DNA from: Bacteroidaceae bacterium | GTDB lineage: Bacteria; Bacteroidota; Bacteroidia; Bacteroidales; Bacteroidaceae | Assembly: GCA_017617235.1 (NCBI GenBank) | Contig: JAFZWQ010000038.1 | Location: 1 to 45,875, forward strand | Length of the DNA stretch: 45,875 nt | Direction: 5' to 3' | Shown here: piece by piece, positions 8,770 to 16,094 of the stretch | How the letters are laid out: each line of letters begins with the position of its first letter | Numbering within the stretch: the first letter of the stretch is position 1 | The notes under the pieces: model-generated | The model's database searches: none | Told to the model about the DNA's origin: nothing | Seen by the model: the letters and a program-made list of their open reading frames with translations, nothing else | Program-made: the position numbers and the translations under genes

Positions 8770-10025
8770 AGAAGAGTGTTCAATTGCTGTTGCTCGTGGC
8801 TCTGGTTGCCACACAACTGCAGGCTCAGGATTTGACGCATTACAAAAGGGTAGTGAAGGAGATTAGTTCGGCTAAGTACCAAGGGCGCGGATATGCCAAG
8901 GGTGGTGCCAACAAGGCTGGAAAGTTCCTGGAGAAGGAATACAAGAAAGCGGGTGTGGACGAAGTAACCCTGCAGCCCTTCACCATCGACATCAACACGT
9001 TTAGCGGCAAGATGGAGATGCAGGCCGATGGGAAGAAACTCATCCCTGGAGTGGATTTCTCGATGCGCGAATATTCGCCTGGTGTTCATGGTACCTTCCC
9101 TGTCTATCATGTGGATACGCTGAACTTCGATGCGGAACGTATGTTTGCCGATTTGCAGAAGCCCGAATATACCAACTGTCTGGTGGAATGCGAATTTTGG
9201 TTCACTTATCGGCATCGCAAGGAATTCTCCAAGCTGCAGAAAGCCGGCGAGTGTTCCAATGCCGGTCTCATCTATACCTGGCCGTCTCCCATCAAGTTCT
9301 TCAAGGCTTATGGTGAAAGAGTGGTAGATAAACCCATCATCTGGGTAACGCCAGAGGCTATAGAGGGAGTGAAGACGGTTAAGGTTGATGTGGATAACCA
9401 GTTCCTGAAGGATTACGAAATCTTTAATGTAATTGCTAAGGTCGAGGGCGAACGGCACGATAGTTGCTACGTCTTTACGGCTCATTACGACCATCTGGGT
9501 AACCTGGGCAAGAAGGTGTTCTATGCTGGTGCCAACGATAATGCATCGGGTACGGCAACTCTCGTCACTTTGGCGGCTTATTACGCCAAGCACCGTCCGC
9601 CATACGATATGTATTTCCTGTCGTTCTCAGGCGAAGATGCCAATCTGCGTGGGTCTGAGTTCTTTGCCAACAATCCCATTGTGCCGCTGTCGCAGATACG
9701 CTATCTCTTTAACATCGACATGATTGGCGACAACAACCCTGTACAGTATTGCGAGGTGAGCAACGAAGGGATGCGTGGTTACCAGCTCTTTGAACAAATC
9801 AACAACGAACGGCAGTATTTCAAGGCGTTGAACCGTGGGGAACTGGCGGCCAACAGCGACCATTATCCCTTTGCCACACGACATGTGCCTTGCATCTTCC
9901 TGGAGAACGAAGAGGGGGATGCCTTCAAATACTATCACACCATCTTCGACAACTGGCAGCATGCAGTATTTGATAGCTACGAGCCTGTTTTCCAGCTGGT
10001 GCGCGACTTTATAGAAAGGTATTGA
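8766..10025 (+). CDS. M28 family zinc peptidase, exported
   Basis: 419-residue exported metallo-aminopeptidase-type enzyme. Signal peptide is MKKSVQLLLLVALVATQLQA, cut before QDLTH. The C-terminal half has the M28 co-catalytic zinc set: H240 (TAHYDHLG), D258 (GANDNASG), E290 (general base) with D291 (SGEDANLRGSE), D318 (FNIDMIGD) and H366 (NSDHYPF). Residues about 90-220 form the inserted PA-like/linker region seen in longer M28 members. It starts inside the transporter's stop codon, and its own TGA overlaps the next ATG (TGATG). The expected role is release of N-terminal amino acids in the periplasm. Family assignment is solid; specificity is not. Confidence 0.9.
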   Translation: MKKSVQLLLLVALVATQLQAQDLTHYKRVVKEISSAKYQGRGYAKGGANKAGKFLEKEYKKAGVDEVTLQPFTIDINTFSGKMEMQADGKKLIPGVDFSMREYSPGVHGTFPVYHVDTLNFDAERMFADLQKPEYTNCLVECEFWFTYRHRKEFSKLQKAGECSNAGLIYTWPSPIKFFKAYGERVVDKPIIWVTPEAIEGVKTVKVDVDNQFLKDYEIFNVIAKVEGERHDSCYVFTAHYDHLGNLGKKVFYAGANDNASGTATLVTLAAYYAKHRPPYDMYFLSFSGEDANLRGSEFFANNPIVPLSQIRYLFNIDMIGDNNPVQYCEVSNEGMRGYQLFEQINNERQYFKALNRGELAANSDHYPFATRHVPCIFLENEEGDAFKYYHTIFDNWQHAVFDSYEPVFQLVRDFIERY

Positions 10026-11107
10026 TGGACAGACCAAAGATTGTCGTAGCGATTGATTCGTTCAAAGGTTGCCTGACTTCCCAAGAGGCGAATATGGCGG
10101 CTGCAGAAGGTATTTGGCGTACATGTCCAGATGCCGAAGTCGTGCAGGTGCCTGTGAGCGATGGTGGAGAGGGTTTTCTGGAGGCTTTCCATGCGGCTCT
10201 GGGCGGAAGGTTTGTGGAGGTGACGGTGAACGACCCGCTGATGCGTCCCATCGTGGCCCGCTATCTGCTTTGTGGCGACACGGCTGTGATAGAGATAGCA
10301 CAGGCCAGTGGACTGACGCTGTTGAAAACGGAGGAACGCAATCCCCTGAAGACCACAAGTTACGGTACTGGAGAATTGGTGGTCGATGCCATTCGGAAGG
10401 GTGCAAAACACATCGTTGTAGGTTTGGGCGGCAGTGCCACCAGCGATGCCGGAATGGGGATGCTTGAAGCAATGCATAATGCAAAATGCGTCGCTCGGCT
10501 CGAAGAGACGCTTTCAGAGCAAAGCGGGGAAAGAACGCATAATGATATTCGTTTTACCATAGCAACGGATGTGCAGAATCCCTTGTGTGGCGAGCATGGT
10601 GCTGCCCATGTCTTCGCTCCTCAGAAAGGGGCAAGTGCAGCAGATGTGCTTGTCTTGGACGAACGTGCCAAGAGGTTTGCTGAGGAATCTGCCAAGTTAT
10701 TCGGATACGACCGTTCGGAGTTGCCTGGCGCAGGTGCCGCAGGTGGTTTGGGTTATGCCTTTATGCAATATCTGAATGCTACTTGTCAGTCGGGTGTACA
10801 GTTGTTGCTGGACACGATTGGCTTCAAGAAAATTGTAAAGGATGCCGATTGGGTTGTTACAGGCGAAGGGGCTGCCGACCATCAGACGCTGATGGGAAAG
10901 TTGCCGATGGGAATCCTGCAGCAATCGGGTAGGGTGCCCGTTTGTCTGATTGCTGGTCGCATCAGTGATTGCGAAGAACTGCTGAATGCGGGTTTTGTCC
11001 GTGTGGAATGTATAAATCCATCGGACATCGCGCTGCAGGAGGCTATGCGGAAAGAGGTGGCGAAGGAGCATATCCGTCGAACGATGGCGAAAATGTTGAA
11101 AGAATAA
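10025..11107 (+). CDS. glycerate kinase (GlxK/GarK type) with an embedded repeat block
   Basis: 360 residues. Phosphorylates D-glycerate to 2- or 3-phosphoglycerate with ATP in the cytoplasm. Family motifs seen: VVAIDSFKGCLTS at the N-terminus, VSDGGEGF, GLGGSATSDAGMGML, ATDVQNPLCGEHGAA with FAPQKGA, LPGAGAAGGLGYA and VVTGEGAADHQTLMGK. The ATG at 10025 is preferred over an in-frame TTG at 10022; it overlaps the M28 stop by one base. Oddity: the segment after GMGMLEA (about residues 149-174), where relatives usually have GFRFLD...-type sequence, is replaced by MHNAKC...SGERTHND encoded by repeat DNA (10472-10545). The flanking ATP/substrate motifs are intact, so the enzyme may still work. Confidence 0.92.
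   Translation: MDRPKIVVAIDSFKGCLTSQEANMAAAEGIWRTCPDAEVVQVPVSDGGEGFLEAFHAALGGRFVEVTVNDPLMRPIVARYLLCGDTAVIEIAQASGLTLLKTEERNPLKTTSYGTGELVVDAIRKGAKHIVVGLGGSATSDAGMGMLEAMHNAKCVARLEETLSEQSGERTHNDIRFTIATDVQNPLCGEHGAAHVFAPQKGASAADVLVLDERAKRFAEESAKLFGYDRSELPGAGAAGGLGYAFMQYLNATCQSGVQLLLDTIGFKKIVKDADWVVTGEGAADHQTLMGKLPMGILQQSGRVPVCLIAGRISDCEELLNAGFVRVECINPSDIALQEAMRKEVAKEHIRRTMAKMLKE
10472..10545 (+). repeat. repeat block embedded in glycerate kinase (heptads plus 43-nt dispersed repeat)
   Basis: Three heptads (atgcata, atgcaaa, atgcgtc; 10472-10492) abut a 43-nt unit (10492-10534), followed by acgcataatg. The 43-nt unit matches 42796-42838 in the GH105 gene at 37 of 43 positions without gaps. The two copies are read in different frames. 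Confidence 0.85.
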
Positions 11108-11128
11108 TGTATAATTAACTGTAATACT

Positions 11129-14056
11129 ATGAATAAGAAACTGTTTGGGATGATGACCATAGGGCTGTTGTTCATATCTATATCCATTTGGGGTCAGCAT
11201 CAGAATCCATTCGGACACGCGTTGGTGCCTGACATGATTGCGGATGCCAGTATCGAGAAGATTGGAGACACGTTCTATTGCTATGCCACTACCGATGGGT
11301 ACGGACGGGGTCTTGATACATCGGGACCTCCTGTGGTGTGGAAGTCGAAGGACTTTCTGCATTGGAGCTTCGAGGGGACGTATTTCCCTTCTGCTGAGCA
11401 GGAGAAATACTGGGCACCGAGCAAGGCAGTACAGCGCAAAGGCAAGTGGTATATCTATCCCACGGTGAACCATTATATGCACGTGGGTGTGGCGGACAGT
11501 CCTGACGGTCCTTTCCGTCTGGTGCGTGGTGATGACCGTTTCGATAAACCTTTTTCTAAAGCTTCGACTCTGATACAGGGCGAAGACCGTGGGGGCATCG
11601 ATGCAGAGGTGTTCATCGATGAAGACGGTCAGGCCTATGCCTTCTGGGGAATGCGACATGTGGCAAAGCTGTCGGATGACATGATGACGCTGGGAGAGAT
11701 TCAAACCCTGAAGACACGACGGACAGAATACTCGGAAGGTCCCATCTTCTTCAAGCGCAATGGCATCTATTATTATCTGTACACCATAGGGGGTGATGAA
11801 CGGTATGAGTACTATTACATGATGAGTCGCACATCGCCACTGGGTCCTTACGAGACACCCGCTCACGACTTGGTGTCAACTACCGATGTTTCGACAGGTG
11901 TATTCGGACCTGGACACGGATGCGTGTTTAATGATGGGGATGATTATTACTTTGCCTTCTTGGAGTTTGGACGAAGGAGTACCAATCGTCAGACCTACGT
12001 CAATAAACTGGAGTTCAATGATGACGGCACCATTCGTCAGGTTCGCGTCACGATGGATGGTGTGGGTGCCCTGCGAAATCTGACTGGCTATCGTGAGATA
12101 AAGCCTGTTGCCATAAAGGCATCCAGCATGCGTGACTCGTTGAAGATTCGACACAATCAGGATGAACGATGCCAGCGGACGGAGTATTTCGATGCGGCTT
12201 TTGCTATCGATGGTGCTAACGGTTCTCGTTGGATGGCGCAGGATGCTGATGCCAATAGTTGGCTTATGGTTGACTTAGGTGTGCTAACGTTTATTCGAGA
12301 AAGTGAATTGTATTTCGTCCGTCCCACAACGGGTCACGCATATATCCTCGAAGGTTCTGTTGACGGTACGAAATGGGAATCGTGTGGAGGACATGCGGAT
12401 GTGCAGAAGCGTTCGCCCCATCATGACCTCATCCAAAAGGCGTACAGATATCTGCGTGTCACCATCACGGAAGGCGTGAAAGGTGTTTGGGAATGGAGAC
12501 TTCTGTCTGACAAGAAGGATGTTGTTTGGGGCGATTGGCAGGAAGAGGTCGAAAATGAAAAATTATATAAGAATCCGATTGTGGCGGCTGACTATAGTGA
12601 CTTGGATTGTATCCGAGTGGGCGATGATTACTATGCCATTTCTTCGACTATGCAGTTCTCGCCTGGTATGACTATCCTGCATTCTCGCGACCTCGTGAAC
12701 TGGGAGATTGCAGGGCATGCCGTTAATGATTTGAGCGAAATCAGTAGCGCCCTGACTTGGAAGGAGATGGACCGTTACGGACGAGGCGTTTGGGCAGGTT
12801 CGCTGCGATATCACAAAGGTCGTTTCTATGTTTTCTTTGGAACGCCTGACGAAGGTTATTTCATGACATCGGCAAAGCGGGCAGAAGGTCCTTGGGAACC
12901 ATTGACACCGTTGTTGAAAGAAGCGGGATGGGATGATTGCACTGCCATCTGGGATAAACGGGGAAAGGCATATTTCGTTGGAACCAGTTTCAAGGATAAT
13001 TACAAGACCTATATCTTCGATATGGCAGCTGATGGAAAGAGCATCGACAGGTCTTCCGCCCGTTTGCTGAATGAGGGTTATGGTCGTGAGGCCAACAAGT
13101 TAATCAAGCACGGCAAATACTATTATCTGGTGTTCAGCGAGCATAAGGATGGCATCGGGCGCTATGTGATGGCGAAGCGCGACAAGAAACTGATAGGACC
13201 GTTCAAGGAAGAGAAACAACTGCTGTTGCCTTGTCGTGAAGCCAACGAACCCAATCAGGGTGGTATCATTGAAGGGGGAGATGGTCAATGGTATTTTCTC
13301 ACGCATCACGGTTCTGGCGACTGGAGCGGACGCGTCATGAGTTTGCTGCCTGTAGAATGGGTTGACGGTTGGCCAATGATTGGCGACCGCAGCTCAGGAG
13401 AAATCGGCACGATGGTGTGGAAAGGGGCGATGCCAATTAAAAATGAAAAGGGAAAAATTAAAAGTGAAAAGTTATATTTAAAGCGGTGTGATGAGTTTGA
13501 TGCTGCGACACTTGGACCTCAGTGGCAGTGGAACTACGAACCTCGGAAAGAGATGTATTCTTTGTCGGAACGTCCTGGATGGTTGCGTCTGAAAGCCTTC
13601 AAGCCCTTACAGCCGGGCGTCTTCCTCAAGACTGGCAACACGTTGACGCAGCGTTCCTTCCGTTCTCAACACAACGAAGTAACGATAAAGCTGGACATCA
13701 GTCATACAACTGATGGGCTGCATGCAGGCTTGGTACATTTTGCCAGTCAGAGTGCATCACTTGGCATCGTCAATCGTCAGGGGCAGAACTATATCGAGTT
13801 TACCAAAAACAATAAACGCCAGCAGGGTATCGCCATCCCGTCATCCACGCTTTGGTTGAAGTCCATATGGGGATTGGACGGCAAAAGCACATTCTACTAT
13901 AGTTTTGATGGAGATGACTTTATCGAGTTTGGGCAGTATCAGTTGTCGTGGGGCTTTTATCGTGGCGACCGCATCGGTATATACTGCTACAACGACGTGT
14001 CGGAAAGCGGTTACGTAGATGTGGATTATTTTCAGTATCCGCTATTTAACCCATAA
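11129..14056 (+). CDS. double GH43 glycoside hydrolase with discoidin-type domain
   Basis: 975-residue exported enzyme. Signal peptide is MNKKLFGMMTIGLLFISISIWG. First GH43 five-blade propeller about 27-320, with candidate catalytic triad D39 (IADASI), D158 (GGIDAEVF) and E203 (YSEGPIFF). An F5/8-type (CBM32-like) domain spans about 330-462 (VDLGVLTFIRES, YLRVTIT). A second GH43 starts at NPIVAADYSD and covers about 481-765, with D491, D603 (GWDDCTAIWD) and E654 (YGREANKLIK). A C-terminal concanavalin-like sheet follows to 975. GH43 enzymes cleave arabinose or xylose side units; two active sites suggest a branched arabinoxylan or arabinan substrate, but specificity is inference. Both linkers (about 473-482 and 771-782) contain heptad repeat DNA. 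It lies 21 bases after glycerate kinase, and its end overlaps the convergent M6 gene by 15 bases. Confidence 0.9.
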   Translation: MNKKLFGMMTIGLLFISISIWGQHQNPFGHALVPDMIADASIEKIGDTFYCYATTDGYGRGLDTSGPPVVWKSKDFLHWSFEGTYFPSAEQEKYWAPSKAVQRKGKWYIYPTVNHYMHVGVADSPDGPFRLVRGDDRFDKPFSKASTLIQGEDRGGIDAEVFIDEDGQAYAFWGMRHVAKLSDDMMTLGEIQTLKTRRTEYSEGPIFFKRNGIYYYLYTIGGDERYEYYYMMSRTSPLGPYETPAHDLVSTTDVSTGVFGPGHGCVFNDGDDYYFAFLEFGRRSTNRQTYVNKLEFNDDGTIRQVRVTMDGVGALRNLTGYREIKPVAIKASSMRDSLKIRHNQDERCQRTEYFDAAFAIDGANGSRWMAQDADANSWLMVDLGVLTFIRESELYFVRPTTGHAYILEGSVDGTKWESCGGHADVQKRSPHHDLIQKAYRYLRVTITEGVKGVWEWRLLSDKKDVVWGDWQEEVENEKLYKNPIVAADYSDLDCIRVGDDYYAISSTMQFSPGMTILHSRDLVNWEIAGHAVNDLSEISSALTWKEMDRYGRGVWAGSLRYHKGRFYVFFGTPDEGYFMTSAKRAEGPWEPLTPLLKEAGWDDCTAIWDKRGKAYFVGTSFKDNYKTYIFDMAADGKSIDRSSARLLNEGYGREANKLIKHGKYYYLVFSEHKDGIGRYVMAKRDKKLIGPFKEEKQLLLPCREANEPNQGGIIEGGDGQWYFLTHHGSGDWSGRVMSLLPVEWVDGWPMIGDRSSGEIGTMVWKGAMPIKNEKGKIKSEKLYLKRCDEFDAATLGPQWQWNYEPRKEMYSLSERPGWLRLKAFKPLQPGVFLKTGNTLTQRSFRSQHNEVTIKLDISHTTDGLHAGLVHFASQSASLGIVNRQGQNYIEFTKNNKRQQGIAIPSSTLWLKSIWGLDGKSTFYYSFDGDDFIEFGQYQLSWGFYRGDRIGIYCYNDVSESGYVDVDYFQYPLFNP
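12552..12565 (+). repeat. two heptads (aaaatga, aaaatta) in the first GH43 linker
   Basis: The same heptads occur in the longer array at 13440-13474 of the same gene. They code for the NEKLY part of the joint between the discoidin domain and the second GH43 domain. Confidence 0.6.
13440..13474 (+). repeat. five 7-bp units (aaaRnnA) embedded in frame in the GH43 gene
   Basis: Exact heptad phasing: aaaatga, aaaggga, aaaatta, aaagtga, aaagtta. The 35 bases code for the lysine-rich linker KNEKGKIKSEKL between the second catalytic domain and the C-terminal sheet. This is the same word family as the intergenic array at 7717-7744. Confidence 0.8.
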
Positions 14057-15544
14057 ACCCGTTTTGCCGTTCCACAGGTAGAGTCCTTTTTGGGGGTGTT
14101 GAATGCGACGGCCCGAGAGGTCGAATTTCATAGATTTCTTAGCGTCGGACATCGAGGTTTGTACACCAGGAATCCATGTAGCAGTATCTCCCATGAATAC
14201 GAACGAGGCCAATCCGTTTTCATCGACAGACATGTGTGTGATGGGTTTCGACATCAACAGCTGACCATCGACATTGGCATGAAGTAAAGATGCAGGGGGA
14301 AGGGAGTTGTTCGTAAGGCTGTCGTTCTCGAAGAAAGGATATGTCCAATCGCCATTTTCCTTCATATCGTAATTATTGTTGGCAGGGATTATGCTGTAGC
14401 GCCAAACCTCGTCGTTGTTGACGTAATCGTTGACATCTTCCCAAAGCGCCTTATCATAATCGATGTGAAAGACGACGATGCCGCAGCCGGGTAACTCTTC
14501 GTCCCAACCCAATTGTTGACGATTCTCAATGATATAGTATTCGTTATCTTCAGCATCGTTACGGATGATATAGGCCTGTGGCTCGTCGACCAGTGCTGGC
14601 ATATCTGTAACGACGGTTGGTTCGGTAAGTTCAATGGGGGTAAGCCAACCCATGAGCATGCGTTCGTGAGCCGAATAATTGCAGGGACGGAATCCATAGT
14701 CGTTGTAGTTCCCATGGTCCATGATGTCCCATTCTCTTACCACGTTGTAGCTGCCATAATAAAAATCAGGAAATCCGAAGCAATGACTGTATTCGTGGCA
14801 GATGGTTCCGAACGAAGACTGGGTCTTGCCAGTTTTTACGCTTTCCTGGACACAACAATAGCAATCGATGATATATTCCTTATCGCCAGAAGTTATCGTG
14901 CGATAGCTGCGATAATCCTCAGGGTCGTCTGTTTCCAGATTCTTGTGCCAACTGAGCCACCATTGGTGGGGCCAGATGGTATTCATATCTATACTGGCAT
15001 TCATACCTTCGCCTGCATAGACGATAAGCAGCTGGTCGACATACGTATCGTCATTCCAGTCGTACTGTTCCCAATCGATGTCCTGTGTCTGCAGAAAGTC
15101 CACAATATCATCGACCATATACTGCGAGTTTTCATCGTCCTCGCTGTTGCTACGGTATTTCGTACGTTCATCGGGCAATTGAAAAAATAGGAGGTCGAAC
15201 GACAGGTTAAGTTTTCCATAGCTTTGTGCCATGAAATAATCGTGAATGGAACCTATGTAGTTGTCCTCTGAATAGTTCTCGGCATTGAAAATCTTATCCC
15301 ATTTCTGTAAGGTGGTTATCTGGTCGTCCTGGAAGTCTTTGTCCTGGAACGAAACCAGAATAACCAATTGCCGACGGTCGCCAATATAGGGATTCACACC
15401 ATTCGACAACGAGGGGAAACGACGTGCGGAAATATGTGGATTAGGAGTACCTACGCGGCATCCCCGTTGACGGATTTCGTCGTTGGCAGAAACGGACAGC
15501 GCCAAGAAAGCCAACAGCAATGAAGCAAACAATACTCTTTTCAT
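14042..15544 (-). CDS. M6 family (immune inhibitor A-like) metalloprotease, secreted
   Basis: 500-residue secreted zinc protease. The start at MKRVLFASLL (15544) gives a clean signal peptide (cut near SVSA). Zinc motif HEYSHCFGFPD gives H250, E251 (catalytic), H254 and D260, followed by WDIMDHGNY at about 272-280 as the Met-turn region typical of M6 peptidases. The N-terminal YFMAQSYGKL segment (about 103-112) is also typical of the family. The C-terminal 27 residues form a tag (FDLSGRR, KGLYL, ending in K) like those on the C10 proteases, perhaps a sorting signal. A -7 box lies only ten bases before the start. The 3' end overlaps the convergent GH43 gene by 15 bases, leaving no room for a terminator between them. 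Confidence 0.88.
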   Translation of the reverse strand: MKRVLFASLLLAFLALSVSANDEIRQRGCRVGTPNPHISARRFPSLSNGVNPYIGDRRQLVILVSFQDKDFQDDQITTLQKWDKIFNAENYSEDNYIGSIHDYFMAQSYGKLNLSFDLLFFQLPDERTKYRSNSEDDENSQYMVDDIVDFLQTQDIDWEQYDWNDDTYVDQLLIVYAGEGMNASIDMNTIWPHQWWLSWHKNLETDDPEDYRSYRTITSGDKEYIIDCYCCVQESVKTGKTQSSFGTICHEYSHCFGFPDFYYGSYNVVREWDIMDHGNYNDYGFRPCNYSAHERMLMGWLTPIELTEPTVVTDMPALVDEPQAYIIRNDAEDNEYYIIENRQQLGWDEELPGCGIVVFHIDYDKALWEDVNDYVNNDEVWRYSIIPANNNYDMKENGDWTYPFFENDSLTNNSLPPASLLHANVDGQLLMSKPITHMSVDENGLASFVFMGDTATWIPGVQTSMSDAKKSMKFDLSGRRIQHPQKGLYLWNGKTGLWVK

Positions 15545-15553
15545 TTCTATGCA

Positions 15554-15561
15554 CAAAAGTA
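15554..15561 (-). promoter_or_regulatory. -7 box of the M6 protease gene
   Basis: Minus strand TACTTTTG (TAnnTTTG), nine bases upstream of the ATG at 15544. The mRNA leader would be only a few bases long. Confidence 0.6.
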
Positions 15562-15613
15562 CGCAAAAAAAGTGTAGCCGCAAGGTTACAGGCAGATTTA
15601 TTTCATCAAATGC

Positions 15614-15644
15614 TTTGTATTTTATTCGGTTTGCACTATCTTTG
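15614..15644 (+). promoter_or_regulatory. promoter of the amino-sugar operon
   Basis: -33 TTTG (15614-15617) and -7 TATCTTTG (15637-15644), 19 bases apart, 24 bases ahead of the ketoisomerase ATG. Because the five following genes overlap or nearly abut, this probably drives the whole run to comF. Confidence 0.75.
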
Positions 15645-15668
15645 TAGCGGTATAACGCAAATTTAGAG

Positions 15669-16094
15669 ATGACAGAAAGGGAAGTGGCAACATATCCCCA
15701 GGGATGCAGGCTGATACGTATTCCATGTGTCAGGGACGAACGTGGTGCATTGGCATTTGCCGAGGTGCAGCGTGTGATTCCCTTTGACGTGGAGCGCGTT
15801 TTCTGGATTTACGATGTGCCTAAGGATGTTTGTCGTGGAGGACATGCACACTGGACGTGCCACGAGTTGGTGGTACCCGTTAGCGGGGCGTTTACGGTGG
15901 TTCTGGACGATGGACAGATGCGTAGTGAGATAAGAATGGAACGGCCCGACGAAGGGGTGCTGATTCCTGCAGGTGTTTGGTGTGAGTTGCGTGACTTTGC
16001 GCCAGGTACGGTGCTGCTGGTGATGGCTTCCCAAGACTATCAGCCAGAGGGCTATGTACACGATTATACAGCATTCATAAAAAAGAAAAGATAG
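15669..16094 (+). CDS. FdtA/WxcM-like sugar 3,4-ketoisomerase (cupin)
   Basis: 141-residue single cupin domain. FdtA/QdtA enzymes convert dTDP-4-keto-6-deoxyglucose into the 3-keto isomer before amination. Seen here: RVFWIYDVP, then the RGGHAHWTCHE motif with H59 and H61 in the positions of the active-site histidines, VVPVSGAFTVVLDDG, and LIPAGVWCELRDF near the end. Length agrees with the family (about 135-145). Its stop codon abuts the next ATG with no gap, and the next gene supplies the matching aminotransferase and a likely N-acyltransferase, which supports a 3-amino-3,6-dideoxyhexose pathway. Which epimer (Fuc3N or Qui3N type) is made cannot be told from sequence. Confidence 0.85.
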   Translation: MTEREVATYPQGCRLIRIPCVRDERGALAFAEVQRVIPFDVERVFWIYDVPKDVCRGGHAHWTCHELVVPVSGAFTVVLDDGQMRSEIRMERPDEGVLIPAGVWCELRDFAPGTVLLVMASQDYQPEGYVHDYTAFIKKKR

